A DNA stretch of 64,000 nucleotides from Streptomyces aureocirculatus (GCF_000720475.1 NZ_JOAP01000025.1:124001-188000); one strand, 5' to 3'; positions 44,125 through 52,069 are shown, counted from the stretch's first letter. Numbers and translations: made by a program. The notes: generated from the sequence alone by a model not told the origin.

Positions 44125-44290
44125 GCTCTGCCCCCGTGGGCGGCTGGCCTGCCCGTCCCTGTGGGGGCTGGCCTGCCCGCCCCTGTGGGCGGCTGGTCTG
44201 CCCAGGGGGCGAGTGGGGTCTCCCCTGCTCGAGCGGAGCCGAGAGCTTGGGGATGGGCGGGCACCGCTGCGCCGGGCAACACCTGTCCCG
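44125..44290. repeat. interspersed GC-rich intergenic repeat, family C, multiple copies
   Basis: CCCCGTGGGCGGCTGGCCTGC (44130-), CCCTGTGGGGGCTGGCCTGC (about 44157-) and CCCCTGTGGGCGGCTGGTCT (about 44180-) are three nested starts of the element. The tail includes GGGGTCTCCCCTGCTCGAGC GGAGCCGAGAGCTTGGGGAT and ends GCGCCGGGCAAC. A single shorter copy is at 22406-22500. It fills the gap between the HAD and FmdB genes. Confidence 0.65.
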
Positions 44291-44355
44291 CTGCGGCGCC
44301 CCACGTGTGCGCCCACCCGCCAGTGCCGGGCACCGGGCCCCCGTACCCTGTCCCC

Positions 44356-44586
44356 ATGCCCCGATACGAGTACCGCTGCCGCCCCTGCGGCACCACCTTC
44401 GAGCTGAGCCGCCCGATGGCGGATTCCGCGGCCCCGGCCACCTGCCCCTCCGGCCACGAGGACACGGTGAAGCTGCTCTCGACCGTGGCGGTCGCGGGCA
44501 CAGCGGCCGCGAGCCCGGCACGCGGCGCAGCCCCAGCGGCAGGCGGCGGCGGAGGCGGCTGCTGCGGCGGAGGCTGCTGCGGCTGA
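44356..44586 (+). CDS. FmdB-family zinc-ribbon protein
   Basis: A 76-residue protein. MPRYEYRCRPCGTTFELSRP and CPSGHEDTVKLLSTVA form the FmdB zinc ribbon (CxxC...Cxx[G]H). The C-terminus is Gly/Cys-rich (GGGGGGCCGGGCCG). A TACCCT -10-like hexamer lies 7 nt before the ATG, suggesting a leaderless mRNA. FmdB-type proteins are putative regulators; function is unknown. It is probably not part of the Ter unit, since repeat DNA separates them. Confidence 0.88.
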   Translation: MPRYEYRCRPCGTTFELSRPMADSAAPATCPSGHEDTVKLLSTVAVAGTAAASPARGAAPAAGGGGGGCCGGGCCG

Positions 44587-44605
44587 CGCACCCGCCCCCG
44601 GGGGG

Positions 44606-45814
44606 CTAGCGCAGCACAGCCCCGTCCCCCGCCCCCAGCATCCCCAACTCACCCCGAGTCGGCGCCCCCTCCCAGTCCCCACGGGAGGCCACCGCGAACG
44701 CCCCTGTCGTGACGCCGCGTTCCAGCCGACAGGCCATATCCGCCCCGTCGAGGAGCGCGGAGAGGTACCCGGCGACGAAGGCGTCCCCGGCGCCCACCGC
44801 GTCGACGGCCCGTACCGTCCGCGCGGGACGGTGGAGTTCGCCCGTACCGGTGTACGCGGTGGCCCCGCGCGCGCCGAGCTTGACGACGACCTCACGCACC
44901 CCGAGGCCGAGCAACGCCTGCGCTTGGCTCGCGATGCTGTCGGAGGCGTCATCGTGGCGGCCGGCGGGAAGGCACAGCGGCAGCTCGTCGTCGGAGGCGA
45001 TCAGCACGTCGGCGTACCGGGCCCAGTCCCGCAGGACCGCCGAGGCCTCCTCCCGGCTCCACAGCCGGGAGCGGAAGTTGACGTCGACGCAGACCCGTAC
45101 GGAGTGCTCCTCGGCGAGCCGCAGCGCACGCGCGCACGCCGCCCGCGCGTCGGCCCCGAGCGCCGGGGTGATCCCGGTCAGATGCAGCACCCGCGGCGGC
45201 GCGGCGCTCGCGAAGGCCCGCTCCACGGCGTCCGCGCCGAGCCGTGAACCGGCCGAGCCCGCACGGTAGTAGTGCACCCGCGTCACCTCCGGCAGCCGCG
45301 GTTCGAAGAGCAGCAGCCCCGTGGGCGCCGTCGCGTCCCGGCTCACCCCTCGTACGTCCACGCCCTCCGCCCGCAGCGTGCGCAGCACCAGCTCACCGGC
45401 CTCGTCGTCACCGACCGCGCCCGCCCAGCGAACGGTGTGGCCGAGCCGGGCGAGCCCGATCGCCACGTTCGACTCGGCGCCCGCCACGGACACCGCCATC
45501 ACCCCGCCGAGCCTCAGCGGCCCGTCACCGCGCAGCGCGACCATGGTCTCGCCGAAGGTGAGGACGTCCGCACGGCCGGGGGTGCCGGTGTCCGTGCCGG
45601 ACGCGGGGGCGGGGCCCGGGCTCGTGGGGCCCCCGACCCCGGCGGGCGACCCGGTCCCGGCGGGGGATCCGGTCCCGGTGGGCGACCCGGTCCCGGCGGG
45701 GGATCCGGCCCCGGTGGGGGATCCGGTCCCGGTGGGGGATCCGGTCCCGGTGGGGGATCCGGTCCCGGTGGGGGATCCGGTCCCGGACGAGTCCGCCCGC
45801 CCGTGGGCGCTCAC
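44606..45814 (-). CDS. PfkB-family sugar kinase with minisatellite-encoded N-terminal extension
   Basis: A 402-residue ribokinase-family enzyme. The catalytic part begins about residue 75 with DVLTFGETMVALRGDGPLRL; SVAGAESNVAIGLARLGH is the first PfkB signature and VRAVDAVGAGDAFVAGYLSA the second, with the catalytic Asp in GAGD. Residues 10-60 are a (GTGSPT)n repeat encoded by an 18-bp array. The GTG start at 45814 overlaps the stop of the KDPG aldolase gene (GTGA), so the likely substrate is 2-keto-3-deoxygluconate (KDG kinase step ahead of the aldolase). Internal later starts that skip the repeat are not obvious. Confidence 0.85.
   Translation of the reverse strand: MSAHGRADSSGTGSPTGTGSPTGTGSPTGTGSPTGAGSPAGTGSPTGTGSPAGTGSPAGVGGPTSPGPAPASGTDTGTPGRADVLTFGETMVALRGDGPLRLGGVMAVSVAGAESNVAIGLARLGHTVRWAGAVGDDEAGELVLRTLRAEGVDVRGVSRDATAPTGLLLFEPRLPEVTRVHYYRAGSAGSRLGADAVERAFASAAPPRVLHLTGITPALGADARAACARALRLAEEHSVRVCVDVNFRSRLWSREEASAVLRDWARYADVLIASDDELPLCLPAGRHDDASDSIASQAQALLGLGVREVVVKLGARGATAYTGTGELHRPARTVRAVDAVGAGDAFVAGYLSALLDGADMACRLERGVTTGAFAVASRGDWEGAPTRGELGMLGAGDGAVLR
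45641..45784. repeat. 18-bp minisatellite, eight units
   Basis: Eight exact-length 18-bp units, consensus GGTGGGGGATCCGGTCCC, from 45641 to 45784; the last four (45713-45784) are identical. In frame in the PfkB gene it encodes a six-residue unit, Gly-Thr/Ala-Gly-Ser-Pro-Thr/Ala. Confidence 0.9.
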
Positions 45815-46434
45815 TCGCACACCGCCACGAAGCGACCCGCCCGCTGCCGCAGCGCGTTCAGGTCGCCGCCGTCCGCCGCGTCCCCGATCAGGGGTGAACC
45901 GACGCCCACCGCGACCGCTCCGAGCTCCAGGTACTCCGCGGCGGCGGCCGCGTCCACGCCGCCGACCGGGACGAACGGGCGGCCGGGGAACGGGCCGAGC
46001 AGGGCCTTGAGATAGCCGGGGCCGCCGACGGCGGACGCCGGGAACACCTTGAGGGCGGTGGCGCCCGCCGCCTCGGCCGCGATCACGTCGGTCGGCGTGA
46101 GGACGCCCGCCAGGACGGGAAGACCCGCGGCGACGGCGTGCTCGACACCAGGGCCGAGCCCGGGCGTCACCACGAGGTTGGCGCCCGCCTCGGCCGCACG
46201 CGCCGCGTCGTCCGCCGTGCGGACCGTGCCCGCGCCGAGCCACGCGTCCGGGCCGAGCTCCGCCCGCGCCCGCCGCAGCACACCGAGCGCGTCGGCGCCG
46301 CTCAGCGACACCTCGACCAGGGGTACACCGGACTCGACGAGGGCAAGCACCGTACGGAACGACGCCTCCGCGTCCGAGCCGCGCACGATGGCCACAAGCC
46401 GTCTCGCCCGCAGGGCAGTCATGAAGTCGACCAT
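45811..46434 (-). CDS. eda: 2-dehydro-3-deoxy-phosphogluconate (KDPG)/4-hydroxy-2-oxoglutarate aldolase
   Basis: A 207-residue class I aldolase. It cleaves KDPG to pyruvate and glyceraldehyde 3-phosphate. Key residues: Glu in LVEVSLSGADALGVL, and the Schiff-base lysine in GATALKVFPASAVGGPGYLK. The phosphate-binding PVGGVD is in place. The ATG at 46434 is chosen; 46422 is a possible alternative with a better-spaced GAAGGC. It is coupled to the downstream kinase gene, giving a two-step KDG-to-pyruvate module. No dehydratase or regulator is adjacent. Confidence 0.88.
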   Translation of the reverse strand: MVDFMTALRARRLVAIVRGSDAEASFRTVLALVESGVPLVEVSLSGADALGVLRRARAELGPDAWLGAGTVRTADDAARAAEAGANLVVTPGLGPGVEHAVAAGLPVLAGVLTPTDVIAAEAAGATALKVFPASAVGGPGYLKALLGPFPGRPFVPVGGVDAAAAAEYLELGAVAVGVGSPLIGDAADGGDLNALRQRAGRFVAVCE

Positions 46435-46489
46435 GCCTTCAGGCTCGCACAGGCCCACGCGGGTCCTCGCGGGGCCCTCGACAAGGGGC

Positions 46490-47983
46490 TCAGGCCCCCT
46501 GCCCCCGTTCCTCCCGGATCTGCGCGACGACCCGCGCGACGGCCGTGCGCACCGCCTCCGTCTCGGTCAGGAAGTGCCAGTAGTCGGGGTGGCGGCCGTC
46601 CAGGGCGGTGACGGCGCGGTCCAGGCGGGCCACGGAGTCGTCGAGGGGGCGGGCGTGGCGCGGGTCGGGCTTCTGCCGGCCTGCCATGGCCAGGCGCTGG
46701 GCGTCGCGGACGGCGAACCTGGTGCGTTCGATCTCCGCCTGCGGGTCCTTCGCGACGGCGTTGAGGCGATGCAGCCGGTCACCGGCGGCGGACACGGCCT
46801 CGTCGGTGGAGTTCAGCAGGGCCCGCACCGTGGACAGGAGCGCCGTGGCGTCCGGCCAGCGCTGGTCCTCGCGGGCGCGCTGGGCCTCCTTCAGCTTGGT
46901 CTCGGCCTGCCGCACGCTCTCGTCGGCCTGCTCGGGCACCCGCTGGAGGTCCTGCCAGCAGGCGGCGGTGAAGCGCCGCCGCAACTCGCTGAGGATCGGC
47001 TGCACCTGCTCGCTGCGCGTGGTCAGGGCCTCCGCGCGCGTACGCAGCGACACGAGCCGCCGGTCGATTTCGCGGGCGCGCTCCGGCAGCCGCTCCGCCT
47101 CGGCGCGGACGGCTTCGGCGTCCCGTACGACACGGTCGGCGCGCTGGAGGGTGTCGGGGACGCCGTGCTGCCCCGCGCCCTGGTTGAGCTTGGTCAGCTC
47201 GGGCGCGAGCGCGGCGAGGCGTCCCGCCAGGTCATCGGCCTTGAGACCGGCGGTGCGGACCGCGTCCAGGGCGTTGCTCGCGGCGAGCAGGGTCTGCCGG
47301 GCGCGCTCCACGGCCGGGGCGAGGCGCGCGAGTTGGGTCTCGGCCTTGTCGAGCAGCGGCGCGAGCCCCCGCGTGAACCGGTCGAGGTCCTGCTTGGTGG
47401 TGCCGAGGGCGTCCTTGGCCTGGGTCAGCTCCGTACGGGCGCGCGCGGCGGCGGAGGCCTCCAGGCCGTCGCGGTCGAGGTCGTGGGCGTCCACGGCGGT
47501 GATGTACCGGTGGCTCACCTCGTCGATGCGCCGCCCGAACGCCTCGAAGTCGGACGCGGCCTTGCGCGCGGCGGGCGAGGAGTCCACGGCGGCGATGGTC
47601 TCGATGGAGATCCGCAGGTCGCGCTGCGCGGTGTCGAGCTCGTAGAACGCGGCGGCGGCGGCGTCCTTCGCGGCCTGCGCCTCGGCGCGCACGCTCTCAC
47701 CGCGCCCACCGAACCAGCGCCGCGTGCCGCCGCCGGTGAAGGCGGCGGGGAGGGTGGCGGCGACGAGGGGGAGCAGGTGCAGGGGAAGCAGCGCGAACGC
47801 GAGAATCCCGCCTCCGGCGGCACGCCTGGACCCTCTTACGGCAGCGGCAGCATCGCATCGCACCGCACCGATACCCGCCCCGGAACCCGTACCGGTACTC
47901 GTACTCGCGTCGGCACCCGCGGCGACCACCGCCGACGACGTCAAGCTGTCCCTTGTGCGCGGCCGCGGAGGTGTCGCCGTCAC
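46490..47983 (-). CDS. membrane-anchored coiled-coil protein of unknown function
   Basis: A 497-residue protein. A variable N-terminus (Ala/Ser/Thr/Gly, to about 55) leads to one membrane helix (GGGILAFALLPLHLLPLVAATLPAA, about 57-81). The rest (about 95-490) is nearly all charged, heptad-rich helix, for example LTQAKDALGTTKQDLDRFTR, typical of long coiled coils. No catalytic motif is visible. Topology is probably an N-terminal anchor with the coiled coil outside or inside. It is not recognised as a named family. Confidence 0.75.
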   Translation of the reverse strand: MTATPPRPRTRDSLTSSAVVAAGADASTSTGTGSGAGIGAVRCDAAAAVRGSRRAAGGGILAFALLPLHLLPLVAATLPAAFTGGGTRRWFGGRGESVRAEAQAAKDAAAAAFYELDTAQRDLRISIETIAAVDSSPAARKAASDFEAFGRRIDEVSHRYITAVDAHDLDRDGLEASAAARARTELTQAKDALGTTKQDLDRFTRGLAPLLDKAETQLARLAPAVERARQTLLAASNALDAVRTAGLKADDLAGRLAALAPELTKLNQGAGQHGVPDTLQRADRVVRDAEAVRAEAERLPERAREIDRRLVSLRTRAEALTTRSEQVQPILSELRRRFTAACWQDLQRVPEQADESVRQAETKLKEAQRAREDQRWPDATALLSTVRALLNSTDEAVSAAGDRLHRLNAVAKDPQAEIERTRFAVRDAQRLAMAGRQKPDPRHARPLDDSVARLDRAVTALDGRHPDYWHFLTETEAVRTAVARVVAQIREERGQGA

Positions 47984-48054
47984 TGTCCCTCTCCCGTGCT
48001 GTCGCCCTGCCCGATGTCATTCTCCCACCGGTGAAGGACGAACACACGGGCCGG

Positions 48055-48891
48055 TCAGTTCGCGCTGCGCACGGTGATATGCCCGTCGGTGCTCTGTACG
48101 GAGATGTGGTGCGGGCTGCGGTCGTCGCGAGGAACGGAGACGTCGGCGCCGCCGTCGACGGTCCTGGTGTCCACGCGGTACGAGACCGAGCTGCCGCTGC
48201 CGCCCTTCTCGGCCCCCGCCCCGCTGCCCGTCACCGGCAGGGCGACGGTCACGGACCCGTCCTGGCTGCGGGCCTGCACGCGGTCGGGCGCGGAGGCCAG
48301 TTCGAGCCGTACGGAGCCGTCCTGCGAGGTGGCGCTGACCCGCTTCGACGTGACGCCCACGGCGCGGACCGAGCCGTCGGCGCTGCGCAGGTCGAGCGGC
48401 CCGCGGGCGTCCTTCACGGTGACGGACCCGTCCGACGTCCGGATCCGCAGCGGCTCCCGGAAGCCGGTGGCCGTCACCTCGCCGTCGTCGTTGAGCACGG
48501 TCACGGCGACACCGCGGGGCACGACGACGCGGTGCTTGGCCGCGCAGTTGCTGATGACACCGCCGCACTTCATCCGGAACGTGAGCCGGTCGCCGTCCAT
48601 CTTCCATGTGACCTCGGGGCTGCCGCCGAGGACGGTCCGCCCGTCGAACCACCGCGTCACCCGTACGTCGGCGGCGTCGGCGCGGTCGGAGACGACCAGT
48701 TCGAGGGCCGAGTCGTCCGAGTCGACGGTGAGCGTGTGCCCCGGCAGCCGGAACGAGCGCTGCTCCGGGTCGGAGTCGTCCTCGGCGCTCGCCCCGCAGG
48801 CGGCCACGAGCCCGACGACCGCCGTCGTCGTCCCTACCCCGACCAGGACACGCATCCCTCGCGTACGCGGACGCCGGCTGCGGACGGTCAT
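48055..48891 (-). CDS. DUF4097-like beta-repeat lipoprotein
   Basis: A 278-residue exported lipoprotein. The signal VLVGVGTTTAVVGLVAACGAS has lipobox LVAAC (Cys near residue 31). The mature part has repeated short strands (LRIRTSDGSVTVKDARG; VSATSQDGSVRLELASA; VQARSQDGSVTVALPV; ISVQSTDGHITVRSAN) as in DUF4097 adhesin-like beta-helical proteins. GGGGAGAACG precedes the ATG at 48891; the upstream frame to 49044 is not supported. Function unknown. Confidence 0.8.
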   Translation of the reverse strand: MTVRSRRPRTRGMRVLVGVGTTTAVVGLVAACGASAEDDSDPEQRSFRLPGHTLTVDSDDSALELVVSDRADAADVRVTRWFDGRTVLGGSPEVTWKMDGDRLTFRMKCGGVISNCAAKHRVVVPRGVAVTVLNDDGEVTATGFREPLRIRTSDGSVTVKDARGPLDLRSADGSVRAVGVTSKRVSATSQDGSVRLELASAPDRVQARSQDGSVTVALPVTGSGAGAEKGGSGSSVSYRVDTRTVDGGADVSVPRDDRSPHHISVQSTDGHITVRSAN

Positions 48892-49091
48892 GACGTTCTC
48901 CCCTGAATCGCGCTTCCCCGCGGCCCTCGCCGCGAACACACGACGACCGTACGCAGCCCACGGCTCGGGCGGGATCCGGGTCACCACCGGTTCCACGGTG
49001 GGGTTATCCCCCTGCTCCCGGGGCCCGCGGCCCACCCCGCACACGGTTTGCGGCCCCGGCCCACGGGCAGGGTAGGCTGTCGAAACATTCC

Positions 49092-49163
49092 GGGCGCGTA
49101 GCTCAGGGGTAGAGCGCTGCCCTTACAAGGCAGATGTCGGCGGTTCGAAACCGTCCGCGCCCA
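49092..49163 (+). tRNA. tRNA-Val (anticodon UAC)
   Basis: 72 nt with a full cloverleaf. Acceptor stem GGGCGCG (49092-49098)/CGCGCCC (49156-49162), discriminator A49163. D stem GCTC/GAGC, anticodon stem CTGCC/GGCAG with loop CTTACAA giving anticodon TAC (reads GUA). T arm GGCGG-TTCGAAA-CCGTC. CCA is not encoded. A convergent small gene (49123-49377) ends inside it, a typical trace of DNA inserted at a tRNA 3' end. Confidence 0.97.
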
Positions 49164-49377
49164 CAGTGACGCCGCGCTGGCAGGCGGCATGATCGGCCCC
49201 TCGTCCTTGATCGGACGAGGGGCCGGCCGCCCTCGTCCGCCGGCGCCGGCACAACTCCCTGTGCCACACCACCGTCCGCCCACCCGCCGAGATGCTGTCC
49301 TTCGGGTACTCCGTGTACGGCTGGCCGGGCCGGATCGGCTTGTCGCAGCGCCAGCAGATCAGTGTCCCCTGGCTCAT
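49123..49377 (-). CDS. small zinc-finger-like protein whose gene ends inside tRNA-Val
   Basis: 84 codons from ATG 49377 (GGGAGTGGAGCC upstream). The first 45 residues, SQGTLICWRCDKPIRPGQPY then TVVWHRELCRRRRT, carry CxxC and HxxxC pairs suggesting a zinc finger. The last dozen codons are antisense to the tRNA and read GADGFEPPTSAL, a tail commonly produced by translating through tRNA complement, so they are not selected sequence. The original stop was probably lost at the insertion junction. Confidence 0.6.
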   Translation of the reverse strand: MSQGTLICWRCDKPIRPGQPYTEYPKDSISAGGRTVVWHRELCRRRRTRAAGPSSDQGRGADHAACQRGVTVGADGFEPPTSAL

Positions 49378-49427
49378 GGCTCCACTCCCGCCGGCGGGGA
49401 GAGGGCGTCGGTGACGTCGCGTGTCAC
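49374..49427 (-). CDS. possible 17-codon coupling ORF
   Basis: GTG at 49427 overlaps the preceding stop (GTGA) and its TGA overlaps the next ATG (ATGA). The peptide would be TRDVTDALSPPAGVEP after the start. It may only relay ribosomes between the two genes; it is listed because it completes the overlap chain. Confidence 0.3.
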   Translation of the reverse strand: MTRDVTDALSPPAGVEP

Positions 49428-49600
49428 GGCGCCCCCTTGTCTGCGGCACGCCGGGCAGCCCGGACGGCACTACGCAGGCGGAGGCCCTGCTGGCAGTCGG
49501 CGAGGATGCCGACGTGCCGACGGGGACAGGCGGCGAGGTGCGCCCGGTAGATGGTCTCCAGTTCGGCGGCGCGCGCCTCGGCCTGGCTGGTGGCGGTCAT
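49424..49600 (-). CDS. 58-residue helical protein of the tRNA islet
   Basis: TATSQAEARAAELETIYRAH then LADCQQGLRLRSAVRAARRA: a charged, mostly helical protein with two cysteines. ATG overlaps the stop of the broken gene upstream (ATGA). GGAGCAGGAGC precedes it. Similar small genes of unknown function occur in streptomycete integrative elements; no function can be stated. Confidence 0.55.
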   Translation of the reverse strand: MTATSQAEARAAELETIYRAHLAACPRRHVGILADCQQGLRLRSAVRAARRAADKGAP

Positions 49601-49778
49601 GCTCCTGCTCCGTTCGTGATGGCGCGATCAGTGGGGATGTGGGCGACCACCTCGTACACGCAGGGTGTGCCCGCTCGCTCGCGTAGGCCGATGCGCCAGG
49701 CGTCGAGCAGCCGGTCGTCTGCACGCGGGCGATGGACGGCACGGTGGTGATGATGGGGTGGGGCGCTGGTGCCGTCAT
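49597..49778 (-). pseudogene. frameshifted 60-residue gene of the tRNA islet
   Basis: ATG 49778 overlaps the previous stop and starts TAPAPHPIITTVPSIARV in one frame. A different frame carries the protein-like end DRLLDAWRIGLRERAGTP then CVYEVVAHIPTDRAITNGAG and the TGA (49599-49597) that overlaps the next ATG. The second frame has no start codon. The 182-nt length is one short of a multiple of 3, so a single-base loss (around 49705-49715) explains it. A sequencing error is the alternative. Confidence 0.65.
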
Positions 49779-50164
49779 GATCGGGTCCCCACAGCGATCG
49801 AGTCGACGCCCGCCCACGCGACGAGTGCGCGCAGCACGATCGCCAGACGGCGCTCGCCGAGCTGGCGGACGCAGTCGAGGAGGATCTGCCGGCCGAGCGC
49901 GATCGCGAGGACGATCTCCAGGAACTGCCGCTCCTCCTGGTCCTCGTCGTGGACCAGTTTGTCGAGGCACGGGGAGAGGTGCACCCAGTCCGCGTGCACG
50001 CCGTTGTCGGCCTGGACGACTGTCACGCGCTGGAAGGCGGGCCGGTCGAGGATCTCGTGCTCCTCGACCAGCATGCGTACCGCGATCGCGTCGAGCTCAC
50101 TGGACTTCCAGGCGAGGAGGTCCTCGGCCGTGGTCGTGGGCTTGGTCTCGTCAGTTGAGTTCAT
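49775..50164 (-). CDS. 129-residue conserved-looking hypothetical protein of the tRNA islet
   Basis: NSTDETKPTTTAEDLLAWKS, then SELDAIAVRMLVEEHEILDR and an acidic helix EDQEERQFLEIVLAIALGRQ ending LGERRLAIVLRALVAWAG. Mostly helical, no membrane segment or known motif. ATG overlaps the stop of the 173-residue gene (ATGA) and its own stop overlaps the next ATG. Function unknown. Confidence 0.7.
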   Translation of the reverse strand: MNSTDETKPTTTAEDLLAWKSSELDAIAVRMLVEEHEILDRPAFQRVTVVQADNGVHADWVHLSPCLDKLVHDEDQEERQFLEIVLAIALGRQILLDCVRQLGERRLAIVLRALVAWAGVDSIAVGTRS

Positions 50165-50682
50165 GACTCGACCGCCTTCAGCGGCTCCGCAGTGGACAGC
50201 AGCGCGGCCAGGTGGGCCGGGTCGCACAGTTGCCCGTACCGCTGCGGGGGCACGGCCCAGAAGGTGACGGGAGATGTCTGCCTGCCGATGCGCGGGACGC
50301 TCAGGTACGTGCCCGCCTGGAGTCGCTCGGTGGCGCTGGGGCCCTCCCACTCGGCGTCCGGTGCGATGAGCACGTAGGAGCAGCCGCTGGCCGTGCGGGT
50401 GTCGTGGATGACGGGGCCGTGCAGCCAGTCGTCCAGGGCTGCGGCCACGGTCTGCGGGTCGTCGCTGCCGAGGGCGGTGTGGAGGAGCTGGCCGGGGACG
50501 CGGATGGCGTCGAAGCAGACGCCGAGGGGCAGCAGGGCGAGGCCGCGGTTGCTCCACTCTGCCAGGGCCTGCGGGGGGACGTGGTGGGCGCGGGCGAACC
50601 ATTCGGCGACGGCGCCGCGGTCCAGGGCCCGCTCCCGTGCGCTGCTTTCCGGGGCTGTCGGGAGGCCCGTAGTGTCGGCCAT
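50161..50682 (-). CDS. 173-residue hypothetical protein, first gene of the islet operon
   Basis: ATG 50682 with AAGGAG 5-10 nt upstream. AEWFARAHHVPPQALAEWSN, GCSYVLIAPDAEWEGPSATE and TYLSVPRIGRQTSPVTFWAV suggest a compact alpha/beta fold; its general look recalls the N-terminal part of bifunctional primase/polymerase-like proteins seen in actinobacterial elements, but no catalytic motif is visible. It heads a chain of overlapping genes running toward the tRNA and is divergent from the XRE regulator. Confidence 0.7.
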   Translation of the reverse strand: MADTTGLPTAPESSARERALDRGAVAEWFARAHHVPPQALAEWSNRGLALLPLGVCFDAIRVPGQLLHTALGSDDPQTVAAALDDWLHGPVIHDTRTASGCSYVLIAPDAEWEGPSATERLQAGTYLSVPRIGRQTSPVTFWAVPPQRYGQLCDPAHLAALLSTAEPLKAVES

Positions 50683-50766
50683 GTCGACTCCTTGGTAGTC
50701 GGCCACGCCCCGGGGCCGGTCGGACGGTCGCCGGGGTTTAGTTTTGCGATCGTCTTGCGCACCGTC

Positions 50767-50827
50767 GGGACGTAGGAACCTCCTCCAACCGGCACTTCGG
50801 GACGTCCTGGTGGGGGAATAACGTCCC
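50767..50827. promoter_or_regulatory. divergent control region with three GGGACGT sites
   Basis: GGGACGT at 50767-50773 and 50799-50805, and its complement ACGTCCC at 50821-50827, lie between the islet operon start (50682) and the XRE gene start (50849). The last two form an inverted pair 15 bp apart. They are candidate operators for the adjacent XRE regulator. Confidence 0.5.
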
Positions 50828-50848
50828 TACGGCTACGGAGGGGAAGCG

Positions 50849-51588
50849 ATGGCGAACGAACGGTTACGGGCAGCCATGGCCTCTGGAGGCTGGACGCACG
50901 ACAACCTCGCTCAGAAGGTCGGCCTTGATCCCAAGTCGATCGAGCGGTGGGTGAATAAGGATCGAGTCCCGCGACAGCGCACGGCACTGCTCGCCGCCGA
51001 AGTTCTCGGCGAGGACGTCCACGCGTTGTGGCCAGCCTTCAGGCAGCCCAGGAAGGCACGCACCATCAGCCCGGAACTGGTGGCGCTCTACCCGCGGCGC
51101 GCGGATCTACCCATAGCGGCCTACGCCGAGCTCTTCGCTCAAGCGCACGAACAGATCGACGTCCTGGTGTACGCCGGAGTGTTCCTGCACGAGGGCTACC
51201 CCGGCTGAACGAAATCCTCGCGGAGCGGGCCGCCGCCGGATCTGCGATCCGCATCACGGTGGGCGATGCCGACAGCCCTGAGGTTCAGAAGCGGGGTCGC
51301 GAGGAGCGGTTCGGACACGGCATCGAATCGCGCTGCCGACTCGCCCTGATGCACTACCGGCCACTCCTGTCTGTGCCCGGGGTAGGCATCCGGGTCCACA
51401 GCACAACGCTGTACAACTCGATCTACCGGGCCGATGATCAGATGCTCGTCAACGGGCATGTGTTCGGCGTCAACGCCTACGGGGCGCCCATCTGGCATCT
51501 ACTCCGCGCCGAAGACGGTGGCATGTTCGATACCTATGCGGCCAGCTTCGATGCCGTATGGGCGACCGCCCGACCTGTGGAGGAATGA
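50849..51588 (+). pseudogene. XRE-family regulator (HTH plus DUF5919-like domain) broken by one frameshift
   Basis: Frame 1 (50849-51208) encodes the HTH: GGWTHDNLAQKVGLDPKSIE, RWVNKDRVPRQRTALLAAEV, and on to DVLVYAGVFLHEGYPG then stop. A second frame continues smoothly from LNEILAERAAAGSAIRITVG to YRPLLSVPGVGIRVHSTTLY and ends at 51588, directly before the Nudix start. The junction TACCCCGGCTG lacks one base relative to an expected YPRLNE reading; total length 740 nt is one short of 741. The HTH part alone (119 residues) may still be made. Confidence 0.75.
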
Positions 51589-52062
51589 GTGCCCCACCGC
51601 ACCGAGTACTACGACGACCCTCAGGCGCCCAAGCCCAACAGTCTGGTGGTAGCCGCGTCTGCGGTGGTCATCGACGACCGGAACCGCATCCTGCTCCAGC
51701 GCCGTCGGGACAACGACCTTTGGGCGCTGCCTGGTGGCGGTATGGAGATGTCCGACAGCCTGCCCGGTACGGCCGTGCGGGAAGTGAAAGAGGAGACCGG
51801 CTTCGACATCGAAGTCGTGGGCTTGGTCGGCACGTACACGGACCCGCGTCACGTCATCGCCTACAGCGACGGTGAGGTACGCCGCCAGTTCAACGTCTGC
51901 TTCCGCGCCCGCCTGGTCGGAGGAGAGCTGGCCATCTCCGACGAATCGACGGAACTGCGGTGGGTGGACCCGTCGGAACTGGACGACCTGCCGATGCACC
52001 ACACGCAGCGGCTACGGCTGAAGCACGCCCTCGATGGGCGGTCGACGCCGTACCTGGGCTGA
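51589..52062 (+). CDS. Nudix hydrolase
   Basis: A 157-residue enzyme. The Nudix box is complete: GGGMEMSDSLPGTAVREV followed by KEETGFD (G-x5-E-x7-REVxEE-x-G). It would cleave a nucleoside diphosphate linked to another group. GTG starts 1 nt after the XRE reading frame stop and has TGGAGGA 5-11 nt upstream. XRE/Nudix pairs occur in streptomycete integrative elements, where a Nudix protein (Pif of pSAM2) gives transfer immunity; that parallel is an inference. Confidence 0.88.
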   Translation: MPHRTEYYDDPQAPKPNSLVVAASAVVIDDRNRILLQRRRDNDLWALPGGGMEMSDSLPGTAVREVKEETGFDIEVVGLVGTYTDPRHVIAYSDGEVRRQFNVCFRARLVGGELAISDESTELRWVDPSELDDLPMHHTQRLRLKHALDGRSTPYLG

Positions 52063-52069
52063 GAAGGGC

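Noticed and set aside
45641..45784. Regular 18-bp array considered as a CRISPR
   Set aside because: The units are directly abutting with no unique spacers and are in frame inside a kinase gene, so it is a minisatellite.
44606..46243. 545-codon frame joining the kinase to upstream sequence
   Set aside because: The upper part is antisense-shifted KDPG aldolase sequence; the GTGA overlap at 45811-45814 marks the real start.
49123..49160. C-terminal GADGFEPPTSAL taken as a conserved protein motif
   Set aside because: This string is the translation of the complement of the tRNA gene and appears wherever an ORF runs into such a tRNA.
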